Assembly: GCF_000341145.1 (NCBI RefSeq)
Contig: NZ_ANBE01000003.1
Location: forward strand, 213,028 to 276,153
DNA: 63,126 nt
From: Nocardiopsis xinjiangensis YIM 90004
GTDB taxonomy: Bacteria > Actinomycetota > Actinomycetes > Streptosporangiales > Streptosporangiaceae
Reading direction: 5' to 3'
A program made the translations under genes and the position numbers. Position 1 is the stretch's first letter; every line of letters begins with the position of its first letter. Shown here one piece after another: positions 8,211 to 16,762 of this stretch. The notes beneath the pieces were generated by a model. It worked only from the letters and a program-made list of their open reading frames with translations. It was not told where the DNA came from and searched no databases.

Positions 8211-8889
8211 TCAGCTCTGGCACCGATCGCTCAACCGGGTGAACGTTTCCGGCCGCGGCACCAGCCAAGCGTGAGCCATGTGTCGGCAGGCAGGCCCCGA
8301 CCCGGCCCGTAGCCGCCGGAAGGACGGGCGGGCGGGCCGTCCGGGATCTCCACTCCGTGCGGGATCAGGTGGACGCGCTCGGGCGGAACCCCCGCGGCCA
8401 GTGCCCTCTCGCGGTAGAACCGGCTCGGCGCGATCACCGCCTCGGGCCAGCCTGTTGAACGCGAGCCGGGTGCGGCCGTTCCCATAGGCCTCGGCCTGCG
8501 GGGCGTGCTCGTGGATCGTGCACACCAGTGGGACGCCGTGGTGGTCAGCGACGATACGGCCGAGGACGGCGGTCTCGATGCTGTTGGCGTGCACCAGATC
8601 GGGCGCCGCGGCGCCAGCCAGCGCCTCCTCCAGTTCGTCGAGCACGGCGAACTGCATGGAACGCCAGGCCACCCGCCGGGGTCGGCCAACTGGTCGACCT
8701 AGCGGGACAGCCGGTGCACTCCGGCCTGTTCCTCGGAGACGCACCGGAGTTCCGGGCCGCCCGGCCCTCGGTGGCCACCGAGGTGGCCCATCCGAAGTTC
8801 GGTGCGTGGGTGAACAGCCGCTGCGCGTATGTCTCGGCCCCATCGGGCGATGGTGGATACCACGGGGTCAGCAGCAGTGTGCGCGGCAT
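8211..8889 (-). pseudogene. Truncated, frameshifted GT4-type glycosyltransferase
   Basis: Three reading frames must be joined to follow the protein. It starts at ATG 8889 with MPRTLLLTPWYPPSPDGAE, the typical opening of GT-B glycosyltransferases. It then shifts to a frame with PDLVHANSIETAVLGR and PLVCTIHEHAPQAEAYG, and shifts again to VIAPSRFYRERALAAGVP and RVHLIPHGVE. The C-terminal nucleotide-sugar domain is absent. It directly follows the phosphotransferase-like gene on the same strand. It is non-functional as it stands. Confidence 0.75.
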
Positions 8890-8892
8890 CGG

Positions 8893-9663
8893 TCACTCCT
8901 CGGAGAAGGCGCGCAGCAGTGTGTCGCGGTGCGCGTCGAGATAGGCGATGTCGGTCTCGTAGAGGTCGATGTGACCGTCGGCGATGTGGGCCTGGAACGC
9001 GGCGCTTCCCTGCTCGGCCTGCTCGCGCATGTAGGCGATGAGCGCCTCCAGCCGCTCGGTCACCGCCTCCAGCAGTCGCGCGTCGGCCCGATGGCCGTAG
9101 GCGAAGCAGAAGGCGGCCGCACGCCGGCCCTGCTCGCGGGGGCCGCCGAAGCTGTCGGGGTTGGTTGGGGCATGCAGCGGGGCGAACCGGTAGGCGGCGT
9201 AGGCGAGGTCCCACACGCGCGGGCCCGGGTGGGCGGTGTCGAAGTCTATGAAGCCGACTGCGCGGCCGTCGCGCACCACACAGTTGTAGGGGGCTGTGTC
9301 GCCATGACACACGACCTCGGTCGGCGTGCGGGACGGCATCTGCCAACGGTCCTCGGGCGCAGCCGGGAACGTGGCGCCGGCGTCGTGCAAGCGGCGCAGC
9401 AGTTCGGCCGCCGACGTCAGCAGCTCCGGTGTGCGCAGGCCGGGGGCCAGCGACTCATGCACCTCACCGGGCAGGAAGCTGAGCACCTCCCTGCCCTCGG
9501 CATCGAAGCCCAGCGGTTGCGGCGCACCGTCGAAGCCCTGGTCGTACAGATGGCGGAGCAGGCGGTGGATCGTCGGTGCCGCCGCCGTGGCCGGGCGGTG
9601 GACGGCGTCGCCGCTGCGGTACACCACGTTCACACCGCCGCGGAGTTCGTTGCCTTCACTCAT
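8893..9663 (-). CDS. Aminoglycoside phosphotransferase-family (APH) kinase-like protein
   Basis: This 256-aa protein has the APH/choline-kinase catalytic signature: the Brenner motif VCHGDTAPYNCVV (catalytic Asp), followed by GFIDFDTAHPGPRVWDLAYA (metal-binding Asp). The N-lobe is short, which is common in this subfamily; the DRWQMP stretch lies before the catalytic motif. The ATG at 9663 follows GAGGG. Family members phosphorylate antibiotics or small alcohols, and the substrate is unknown. It sits inside the tRNA-Lys island between the IS701-like element and a dead glycosyltransferase gene. Confidence 0.78.
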   Translation of the reverse strand: MSEGNELRGGVNVVYRSGDAVHRPATAAAPTIHRLLRHLYDQGFDGAPQPLGFDAEGREVLSFLPGEVHESLAPGLRTPELLTSAAELLRRLHDAGATFPAAPEDRWQMPSRTPTEVVCHGDTAPYNCVVRDGRAVGFIDFDTAHPGPRVWDLAYAAYRFAPLHAPTNPDSFGGPREQGRRAAAFCFAYGHRADARLLEAVTERLEALIAYMREQAEQGSAAFQAHIADGHIDLYETDIAYLDAHRDTLLRAFSEE

Positions 9664-9743
9664 GTTCTGCCCTCGTCGTCGTTGTGGGTTGTCGGATACC
9701 GGAATCGTCGGACTCGGGCTACGCGGGCCGCTGCCTTCCGTTC

Positions 9744-10949
9744 TCACGGGTCCGGTGCCACCGACCGGGTGCTTGAAGCGGAGAAGGAGAACGGCAGTTC
9801 CTCAGCGCCGTGAGCGCTCATGGCCGCGCGGATAGCGGCCTGGTCGGCTGGAGAACAGGAGGAACGGGCGACGGCCACCGCGCACACCGCCAAGGCGAGC
9901 ATAACCAGCACGGTATGGCGTCCGATCGCCCCGTACAGCCTGACCTGGGCCTGGTCCAGACCGAACAGGTCCTTACCGAACTCGAAATCCTCCTCGATGG
10001 GCCACCGCATCCCCGCCGCGTTCACCAGCCGCCGCAACGTCGCCGGCTGTCCTGGGGCCGCGAAGCACAGGTGGTAGGCCAACGCGCCTGTGGTCAGGTG
10101 TTTGCGCACCAAAAGCCAGTGCTGGGCCGAGTTGGTGCCCACCCAGGCCCAGGCGTAGTAGCGCTGGCCCTTGTCCCCTCCCCCGGCGGAGAGGATCTGC
10201 CACCGCTTCTTCTGCCTCAGGTGGGTGCGCACGATCTGCTTGCACGTGGTGCTGGTTCCCTCCCCCAGAACCACCGGGAAGTTGGCGGGCACGCGCAGCA
10301 CGTAGCCCTGCTGCTCGCGCTCGCAGTAGCGGCGCAGGCCAGGGCTGTTGCCGTAGACCTCGTCACCGCACACGAAATCGAAGAGGACCCCCTCGGCCTG
10401 GGCCTGGGCCTGGGCCTGGGCCTGGGCCAGGATCCTGGTGGCCAGCTGCCCCTTGGTCGCAAACTCCAGGTCCTGTGGCAGCCCCATTCGGGCGGCCGTG
10501 GCCGCATCGTCGAGATGCTCGGCGGGGATCCACTGCTCGCATCCGATCAGGGAGTGTCCGACCCCGCCGCGCACATAGGACAGATGCACGGTATTGATCC
10601 CGTTGGCCACCCCATCCGCGCAGCCCATGTGCTGGCGTTTGACCCCTGCGGTGTGCTGGCCCTTCTTCTCTTGGCCGGTCTCGTCCAGCGCCCCGATCCT
10701 CATGCTGGAGGCTTGGGCCTGCGCATCCAGGCCCTGGACTACATGAGCGCGGACCGTTCGCATCACCTGGCCGCTGTCCCAGCAGGCCCGGTTCAGCAGT
10801 CGCTGAACCTTGTCGGGGGTCCGGTGGCCGATCCACTCCGCGATGGCCCACCCGTTGCGTTTGGGCACCTCAGACAGGACTGCCCGGACGTAGCCGAGGG
10901 CGGTCAGCCACGGCTGGAGGCGGGCGAAGCAGCCGCGTATGCCTTCCAT
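9744..10949 (-). mobile_element. IS701-family-like transposase
   Basis: This 401-aa DDE transposase resembles the IS701/IS4 group. The N-terminal region contains EWIGHRTPDKVQRLLNRACW, the first catalytic Asp is in IGALDETGQEKKG, the second is in CGDEVYG, and the Glu is in RWPIEEDFEFGKDLFGLDQ. The frame is open throughout, so it may be active. A run of five Gln-Ala pairs (AQAQAQAQAQ) is coded by CCTGGG hexamer repeats. I could not place the terminal inverted repeats. Its right side marks the start of the AT-richer peptide cluster. Confidence 0.85.
10395..10424. repeat. (CCTGGG)5 hexanucleotide tandem repeat
   Basis: Five perfect CCTGGG units lie inside the transposase gene and encode alternating Ala-Gln residues between the catalytic Asp positions. 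The repeat is in frame, so slippage would change length without breaking the frame. Confidence 0.85.
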
Positions 10950-11365
10950 GAGGGCGTTGAGGTCGTCTTCGGCTCGTTGGGGCCTCTAACATCAGGGCAG
11001 CGGCCGCCCGTGGTTTTTGTCTCTTCACACAGCAACGATCTTCGGGCGGCCGTTCTTGTGTCTGGCGAACCGATCACAACACCGTGTCGATCAGCGGTCT
11101 CTTCCCAGCTCACACCCCAAAGTGCGGCTGCCGTACTGGGCATGCTGGTACTCCAACTCCGAGGAAGCAGGACGAAAAATTCTTGGCCTACCTTGGCTAA
11201 TCATTCATCCCTGCAAATGGTGCACGAGGACCCGCAACCACTACAGCAACACGAACAACAAAATCCTCCCACAAATAAACATGACCAAGTCCCTAGATTC
11301 CGACTGGAATCGACGGTACCCTACTAGCGCCCTGGACTGAGAACTAGACAGAAAGGAAAGCATCG
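10950..11365. other. Gene-free junction upstream of the peptide cluster, with candidate promoter/operator
   Basis: No convincing gene is seen here. Base composition changes from GC-rich to AT-richer at about 11160. A perfect palindrome GATTCC-GACT-GGAATC lies at 11296-11311, and a TACTAG (-10-like) hexamer follows at 11322-11327, about 40 bases before the precursor-peptide start. These could be the operator and promoter of the cluster, but no regulator is encoded in the cluster to match. Confidence 0.35.
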
Positions 11366-11470
11366 ATGACTATTGAAGAAATCAAGGATCTCGTCACTGA
11401 CTCGATCGAGAACGACGAAAACGAAACCCTCTCTGAGTACGCCAAGAACTGCTGGGCGGACATCAAGTAG
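11366..11470 (+). CDS. Candidate RiPP precursor peptide (34 aa)
   Basis: This 34-codon gene has a GAAAGGAAAG ribosome site 5 bases before the ATG. The product begins MTIEEIKDLVTDSIEN, a helix-forming, very acidic leader-like half, followed by DENETLSEYAKN and the C-terminal residues CWADIK. It holds single Tyr25, Cys29 and Trp30, the only aromatic and thiol residues, close to the C-terminus, as expected for a core peptide to be modified. It is immediately followed by a hairpin and then by genes for an aminotransferase, flavin monooxygenase, B12-radical SAM enzyme and exporter. That it is the substrate is inferred from position, length and composition. I recognise no known peptide family. Confidence 0.7.
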   Translation: MTIEEIKDLVTDSIENDENETLSEYAKNCWADIK

Positions 11471-11478
11471 GGGGAGAG

Positions 11479-11513
11479 GGGGTCCGCAGCTCAAAAGTGG
11501 GGCGGCGGACCCC
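11479..11513 (+). terminator. Attenuator-like hairpin between precursor gene and modification genes
   Basis: There is a perfect 9-bp stem, GGGGTCCGC (11479-11487) with GCGGACCCC (11505-11513), a 17-base loop, and TATTAT after it rather than a strong U run. It starts eight bases after the precursor stop. Such weak terminators commonly let the peptide gene be transcribed in excess over the downstream enzyme genes. Confidence 0.6.
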
Positions 11514-11581
11514 TATTATGGCATCAACAATGAACCCACCCGATCAACTCAATAAAACCGCAATAAAAGTTAGGGAAATTA

Positions 11582-12040
11582 ATGAGAAGCATCACTTCGG
11601 AGTACTTGACGAAAGAAATAAAAGAACATTTGGAAGGTAGATTCCTGGAACGAAAAAGCGATGCTCTTTCAGTTCAGGCCGAGGAGTGCATGCGTTTCCT
11701 GTATCTTACCTCCAAAAATGGCGAGGGAAAGTTCATGCCTCTCACGCAAGAAGCCGACGATGTCTGGCATGAGCTGATCCTGCAAACCGTCTTCTATGCC
11801 GAACTCTGTGAACGGTTGCCAGGAAAGAAATTCTTGCACCACACGTCATTGCCGTTCAAGGACTACGCGAGTCAAAACGGAATCGGAAACTCGATAGATG
11901 AACTCGCGTCCTGGATACCTGACTATGTCCAGACTTTCGGAAACTTTACAGTGGAAGGGGCGCGCTGCTGGTCCTTCTGCCTCTACTTAATGAATGAAAT
12001 GGGACTTGACCTTGAGACCATCAATGCGGCCGGAAAATAA
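11582..12040 (+). CDS. Small WHxxxL/His-rich helical protein of the RiPP cluster (GRDP-like motif)
   Basis: This 152-aa soluble protein has a motif around residues 54-87 that reads PLTQEADDVWHELIL, then TVFYAELCERLPG and FLHH. The Asp60-x-Trp62-His63, Cys76 and His86-His87 pattern resembles the D-x-W-H...Y...C...HH signature of the glycine-rich-domain-protein-like (GRDP) families, though I cannot confirm homology by eye. The clustered His, Cys and Asp residues could bind metal. It lies between precursor and aminotransferase genes, so it is probably a modifying enzyme or a substrate-binding partner. No PqqD-like recognition element is obvious elsewhere in the cluster, so it might fill that role. 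Confidence 0.6.
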   Translation: MRSITSEYLTKEIKEHLEGRFLERKSDALSVQAEECMRFLYLTSKNGEGKFMPLTQEADDVWHELILQTVFYAELCERLPGKKFLHHTSLPFKDYASQNGIGNSIDELASWIPDYVQTFGNFTVEGARCWSFCLYLMNEMGLDLETINAAGK

Positions 12041-12078
12041 AAGGTAAGCGGGAACTCGACCGACAGACTGGGAAACTA

Positions 12079-13089
12079 GTGAAAGGGAAGAATGTGAACG
12101 AGATTCCCCTTGAAATTCCTCCGCCGGGTGTCGATTTGACAGAAGCTAATCAGGATCCCCCTGCATGGTTCAAGTACCGCGTTCTCGAAACCGTGGGGAA
12201 CACCCCCTGGCGTCGATATCCCAACCGAACCCAGCCAGGGCTGATCAAGTCCATTTCAGACTCATATGGGGTCGAGGAAGAAAACGTCCTCCTAGTCCGT
12301 GGGTGCACTGAGGGACTGCACCTGGCCTTCAGATTTGTGCAAAGCCAGGGCCTCGCTCTTAACATCCCTGATCCAAGCTATTTCGGATTCTCCATGATTG
12401 CTAAAGATCTTGGGATGGAATTATCATATTACCCTTCTGGTGATGAGCCGGCTTGCCACGGCTTCCCGGAAGCCTGGACCGTGGTGTGCTCGCCTGAGAA
12501 CCCCACAGGTTTTGTTTACACGCGAGAGTCCATTTTCGATTCCTCAGAAGTATCCTCAGGGGTAGTGCTCGATCTGACTTATGATCTCTTCTCTGATTAT
12601 CCACATACGGAGAGCATGAGGGAGCTGACAAAAACAAATACCATCTCCATCCTGAGTCTTTCGAAGGCATACGGTCTAGCCGGAATTCGCCTTGGCCTGA
12701 TCTTCGCCAAATCCGAAATTATTCATCAGTTATCAAAAATGTCGCAAACATTCTCTATGGATTATCTTCAACTCGCCTCCCTCATGACCCTATTCTCGGA
12801 TGACGGAGACTTTTGGAGGCGTGAAGCGGTAGAAGACGCGGTTGCTCTACGCCGCCGCGTTGAAGGCCTAATTCACCGTATCCTGCCGGGTTTAGAAATA
12901 CCGAGATCACAGACAAATTTTGTTTCGATACCCACGAAAGGAATTCCTAGGAAAATACTGGAGGGTATAGTTGAATGCACTTCAAGCAAACTACACTCGA
13001 ATATCGGACTCTTGCGAGTGACTGCTAATCAACGGACTCTAGACGGTCTAATTTCTTTAACAACAGAGAGAAATAACGATAGATGGTAA
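12079..13089 (+). CDS. PLP-dependent class I/II aminotransferase (HisC/CobD-like) of the RiPP cluster
   Basis: This 336-aa fold-type I PLP enzyme has NPTG at residues 141-144, the Asp165/Tyr168 cofactor contacts in VVLDLTYDLF, the Schiff-base Lys196 in LSLSKAYGLAGIRLG, and Arg204 in the last part. The nearest named relatives are histidinol-phosphate aminotransferases and threonine-phosphate decarboxylases. In the cluster it could transaminate or decarboxylate an amino acid released from, or exposed on, the peptide. The GTG at 12094, preceded by AAAGGGA, is an equally good start. At least two TTA codons are present. The stop overlaps the monooxygenase start by 7 bases. Confidence 0.82.
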   Translation: MKGKNVNEIPLEIPPPGVDLTEANQDPPAWFKYRVLETVGNTPWRRYPNRTQPGLIKSISDSYGVEEENVLLVRGCTEGLHLAFRFVQSQGLALNIPDPSYFGFSMIAKDLGMELSYYPSGDEPACHGFPEAWTVVCSPENPTGFVYTRESIFDSSEVSSGVVLDLTYDLFSDYPHTESMRELTKTNTISILSLSKAYGLAGIRLGLIFAKSEIIHQLSKMSQTFSMDYLQLASLMTLFSDDGDFWRREAVEDAVALRRRVEGLIHRILPGLEIPRSQTNFVSIPTKGIPRKILEGIVECTSSKLHSNIGLLRVTANQRTLDGLISLTTERNNDRW

Positions 13090-14702
13090 ATGGCAAAAAA
13101 ATACTTCGAGAGCGAGAGTTCAATCCTGTTTTGATTGTAGGCTCAGGGTTCGCTGGACTGTCCACCGCCTGTTTCCTCGCAAAGCAGAATATCAAGTCAA
13201 CGGTGATCGAGAGGAGAGCATCAACGTCGGTACAACCGAAGGCCCGTGGAATCAGTGCGAGGACCATGGAACTCCTGGCACTTCTCGACCTGGAGGAGGG
13301 CATCCTAGCTCAAGACGAATCGCGTACACGGACTCGGCGTACAGCACTCATGGAGGATTTCACTCAGCAATTGCAAGACTTCGGAAAAACGCCACCTGAC
13401 ACCGCAAATATCAGTTCGAGTGCTTGGGGCATGATCTCCCAAGAGAACCTTGAACGCATGCTCGTGGCTCGAGCCCTTTCTCTAGGAGTTCGGGTGGACT
13501 TCGAAAGCAACCTCACGGAGATCTGGAAAGGCGACAACGGTATCACTGTGATGGTTGAAGACAGAAAAACAGGATTTTCAAGGCTTGTTGACAGTTCCTG
13601 GATCGTTGGAGCCGATGGACCACGCTCGTTCCTGAGAGAAAGCATGGACATCGCCACCGACGGTAGGGGAGACATATCCACGTATATCCGCATCGTTTTC
13701 TCTGCCGATCTCCTCGACACAATCGAGGCTGAAGAGGTTCTCTTCTTCATCCGTCATCCGAAGCGCGGGCTTGGTACGTTGCATTCAACAGATATCCGTG
13801 GCCGATATGTTCTTTCCATGGAAGTCCCTAAAGCGAGCGAACGCTATACCGAGGACAGGACGTTCGCTGAGGAACTCGTCCGCGAGGTCTCAGGGATCGA
13901 CGACCTGGAGGTCGGCGTAGGTGAGGTGACCAGTTGGACCATGGCCGAACGTATACCGCGCTCCTTGCGTGACGGTAGACTCCTGCTCGCGGGAGACGCG
14001 GCACACATTATTCCGTCGGTCGGAGGTTTTGGAGGAAACTCCGCGATCCAGGACGGAGCCGAGTTGGCCTGGCGCCTAGCAGAGGTCGTCGAGGGAACAG
14101 ATTCCGTGAAAGCTCTCGACCAATATTCAAACGAACGCCGATCTTTCGCCCGATTCGTCGCTCAACAGGCTTTCGGCTACTACGCCAACCGACAAGCCTG
14201 GCACCTCAAAGCCGAGATATGTGGAGAAACTGCACCGTACATCACCTCCGTTTTCGGATTCGGCATGAGAGGCAGTTCTCGTTGGTCGAACCAGGACGTT
14301 CAGGTCGAAGACGTTTGCTGGGAGGATCCAGGGGATCCGTCTGGTCAGGTCGGCTACCGGGCGCCGCACCGGCTCTTCCGTACGTCTCGTGGCACGCTGG
14401 GGACGTCTCAACTGGCCGGCTATCGCTACTTGGCCCTCCTTGGCCAGCATGCACACGGATGGCGAGAATTTCTGGAGAACCCACCGATGAAAGCACCGGG
14501 CATTCAGGTCCAACAGCTTGGTGTGGAAGTAACGGACGTCACTCATGGCGGGCCGGCTCCGGTCGTGAGTCGAACTGGTGCCCTTATCGTTCGCCCCGAC
14601 GGTTATGTGGCTCTCAGATCTGAATCAGACATGGGCCGCCCTCCGGAGAAGATATTTGATTCCTTTGGTTCCTTTCTGCGATCAATGCAAGGAGGTTCGT
14701 GA
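13083..14702 (+). CDS. FAD-dependent aromatic monooxygenase (PHBH fold) of the RiPP cluster
   Basis: This 539-aa class A flavoprotein hydroxylase has the dinucleotide fold VLIVGSGFAGLSTACFLA at residue ~17, the middle motif SSWIVGADGPRSFLRE, and the FAD-ribityl GD motif LLAGDAAHIIPSVGGFGGNS. Its C-terminal thioredoxin-like domain is typical of polyketide and phenol hydroxylases, ending near GALIVRPDGYVALRSE. The family adds oxygen to aromatic rings using NAD(P)H. In a peptide cluster the natural targets would be Tyr25 or Trp30 of the precursor, or a product derived from them; this is inference. It overlaps the aminotransferase stop, so the two are co-translated. Confidence 0.85.
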   Translation: MVNGKKILREREFNPVLIVGSGFAGLSTACFLAKQNIKSTVIERRASTSVQPKARGISARTMELLALLDLEEGILAQDESRTRTRRTALMEDFTQQLQDFGKTPPDTANISSSAWGMISQENLERMLVARALSLGVRVDFESNLTEIWKGDNGITVMVEDRKTGFSRLVDSSWIVGADGPRSFLRESMDIATDGRGDISTYIRIVFSADLLDTIEAEEVLFFIRHPKRGLGTLHSTDIRGRYVLSMEVPKASERYTEDRTFAEELVREVSGIDDLEVGVGEVTSWTMAERIPRSLRDGRLLLAGDAAHIIPSVGGFGGNSAIQDGAELAWRLAEVVEGTDSVKALDQYSNERRSFARFVAQQAFGYYANRQAWHLKAEICGETAPYITSVFGFGMRGSSRWSNQDVQVEDVCWEDPGDPSGQVGYRAPHRLFRTSRGTLGTSQLAGYRYLALLGQHAHGWREFLENPPMKAPGIQVQQLGVEVTDVTHGGPAPVVSRTGALIVRPDGYVALRSESDMGRPPEKIFDSFGSFLRSMQGGS

Positions 14703-14818
14703 CTTCGCTTCGATATAGGACTTCGCATCGATGAATTTATCCATTGGAGGAGGTGCCGTGAAACCCCGGGAAGCATAGGTTTCTGGAACTTCCATTATCC
14801 AAATCGAAGGTTGGTAAC
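14703..14818 (+). other. Leader region before the radical SAM gene, with a strong ribosome site on a 6-codon mini-ORF
   Basis: There is an imperfect 14-bp direct repeat (GACTTCGCTTCGAT at 14701, GACTTCGCATCGAT at 14719). A near-consensus GGAGGAGG at 14745-14752 precedes GTG 14758, which reads only VKPREA before a TAG. The real radical SAM gene starts 61 bases later with a weak site, and its frame is closed upstream by TGA at 14759. The mini-ORF may be a translational leader or a relic. Confidence 0.35.
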
Positions 14819-16717
14819 ATGGAAATTTTGTGGCCACACAAAAGGTCTTCGGTTCTTCCCACTCGGGTCTCCAGAGTAGCCCTGATCAACATGCCCTGGT
14901 CACGGGTAGATACTCCATCCATCCAGTGCGGACTCTTGAAGTCTGTGCTCGAAGCCGGCGGGCATGAGGTCGACGTCCACTACCTGAACATTGAACTCGC
15001 AGCAGACCTCGGAGTCGATGTTTACGAGGCTTTCAGTGACTTGAGTTCCGAACGTGTCACACTGCTTGGGGAGTGGCTTTTTAGCCGTGCCTCTTACATG
15101 TCTGACGCCGGAGGCACCAGGGATTATATTATAGATTTCCCCGAAGTGCTCGAAACTGCAAAGAATTTCGATATCGGCGAGGAGGGGCTTATTTCTCTTA
15201 GAGAGAAGCGTCTTCCGGCGTGGCTTGACGAAGTGTCCCAGAGAGACTGGATGAAATATGACCTGATTGGCTTCTCTTCGACATTCATGCAGAATGTTTC
15301 ATCCTTGGCGCTCGCTAGGAGGATAAAAGAGAGATTTCCAGAGATTCCCATCACCTTTGGTGGTGCAAATTTTGATGGAGTTATGGGGCTAGAATTTTTT
15401 CGGGCGCACGATTTTATCGATTTTGCAGTGATCGGCGAAGGTGAGGCGGCTTTCCCTGAGCTCGTACGAAGAGTCTCCCTGGGTGAGACAGATATCAGGA
15501 TACCGGGAGTTCTCTCTCGCCACACTTCGATCACTCCGTCCACGCAGGAGGTACGAGCACCTTCCATTGTGGATCTCGATCTTATACCCACTCCAGATTA
15601 CACGGATTACTTTGAGACCTTGGGTAAATACGGTGGCGATAGCCTCCTTCGGGAGCGACGAGTAGAATTGCTCATTGAGTTCTCCCGTGGTTGTTGGTGG
15701 GGAGCCAAGCACCACTGCACCTTCTGTGGATTGAACGCGTTGGGCATGGATTACCGGGCGAAATCTCCAGAGCGGGCCTTCGCGGAGATGGAAGCACTTC
15801 TCCGAAATTACAAGATCTCCGCGATCGCTGCGGTAGACAATATCCTTGACATGAAATATCTGGGTGAGTTCTGTGGGAGTATGGCTGACAGTGACTGGAC
15901 GCTTTCCCTATTCTTCGAAGTGAAGGCTAATTTAGATCGCGGTCAGGTTCATGCCCTCGCCAGTGCAGGTGTCACTGCTGTTCAGCCCGGAATCGAGAGC
16001 CTGAGTAGTAATGTCCTCAAGCTCATGAGGAAGGGCTCGGACTCAATTATCAACATCCGCCTCCTAAAGTGGGCGCTTCATTTCAATATATCCGTTCACT
16101 GGAACATACTCTCCGGTTTTCCAGGAGAGCGGGATGAGGATTACCGTCTCCAGGCCGACCTGATCCCACTGCTCCATCATTTGGAACCACCCAACGGTGT
16201 TAATCCCATTTGGCTGGAGCGCTTCAGTCCCTATTTTAATGGCCACAGTTCACATATCAAAAACATCAGACCAAGGCGCTCCTACTACCATGTGTACCCA
16301 CAAAATCAGGTCAGAACTGAAGATGTTTCCTATTTTTTCGATGCCGATATCAATGAAGTTGCAAGTCCTTCAGTTCTGGGCGAACTCTCGGAAGCTGTGG
16401 AAAATTGGAAAGCGCTTTGGAGGAAGGGGAATCGGCCTACGATGTTTGCCCGGAGGGGGCCCGGTTGGCTGGAAATTTTGGATAGGAGAAATTCCCCAGC
16501 CCGCCGAATTTCCATGAACGGCTGGCAGGCGTATTCCTACAATGCCTGCATGGATAACTTCAAGAGTCGATCCCGTCTGGTGAAGGAGGTAGGACAGCTT
16601 CCCGAAAATCCGTCAGAAGATGAGATCAATTGCCACATCGACCGTTGCCTGGACGAAGGGCTTCTCATCGAGGATCAAGGCAGGATTTTCGCCTTGGCTT
16701 TGCCTTTCCAATACTGA
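14819..16717 (+). CDS. B12-binding radical SAM enzyme, RiPP-maturation C-methyltransferase family
   Basis: This is a 632-aa protein. Residues ~15-225 form a cobalamin-binding-like Rossmann domain (VALINMPWSRVDTPSIQCG; IGFSSTFMQNVSSLALA; ITFGGANFDGVMG; VIGEGEAAFPELV). The radical SAM core follows, with the cluster-binding cysteines in the spaced form C-x7-C-x2-C: Cys292, Cys300 and Cys303 in RGCWWGAKHHCTFCGLN. That unusual spacing and the RGCWWG...HCTFCGLN block identify the RiPP-maturation radical SAM C-methyltransferase family (the PoyB/PoyC type). These enzymes transfer methyl groups to unactivated carbons of peptides. The methylated residue here is unknown. The ATG at 14819 is the only start in its open frame. 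Confidence 0.88.
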   Translation: MEILWPHKRSSVLPTRVSRVALINMPWSRVDTPSIQCGLLKSVLEAGGHEVDVHYLNIELAADLGVDVYEAFSDLSSERVTLLGEWLFSRASYMSDAGGTRDYIIDFPEVLETAKNFDIGEEGLISLREKRLPAWLDEVSQRDWMKYDLIGFSSTFMQNVSSLALARRIKERFPEIPITFGGANFDGVMGLEFFRAHDFIDFAVIGEGEAAFPELVRRVSLGETDIRIPGVLSRHTSITPSTQEVRAPSIVDLDLIPTPDYTDYFETLGKYGGDSLLRERRVELLIEFSRGCWWGAKHHCTFCGLNALGMDYRAKSPERAFAEMEALLRNYKISAIAAVDNILDMKYLGEFCGSMADSDWTLSLFFEVKANLDRGQVHALASAGVTAVQPGIESLSSNVLKLMRKGSDSIINIRLLKWALHFNISVHWNILSGFPGERDEDYRLQADLIPLLHHLEPPNGVNPIWLERFSPYFNGHSSHIKNIRPRRSYYHVYPQNQVRTEDVSYFFDADINEVASPSVLGELSEAVENWKALWRKGNRPTMFARRGPGWLEILDRRNSPARRISMNGWQAYSYNACMDNFKSRSRLVKEVGQLPENPSEDEINCHIDRCLDEGLLIEDQGRIFALALPFQY

Positions 16718-16762
16718 CCCGGGGTGCCATCTGGCGTTTCTGGCGCAAGCACGGAGGGGACT

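Noticed and set aside
10395-10424. Short tandem repeats as a CRISPR array
   Set aside because: The units are contiguous hexamers without spacers inside a transposase gene. No CRISPR-like repeat-spacer pattern or cas gene was seen anywhere in the window.
14731-14778. A second precursor peptide of 15 codons between the monooxygenase and radical SAM genes
   Set aside because: It overlaps a ribosome-binding sequence, has no ribosome site of its own, and lacks residues typical of a core; treated as leader sequence.
11366-16717. Assignment of the peptide cluster to pearlin, ammosamide or thiaglutamate pathways, where amino acids are added to a scaffold peptide
   Set aside because: No PEARL (lantibiotic-dehydratase-like) gene and no DUF692-type partner is present. 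Only the general idea of a short acidic carrier peptide is shared.
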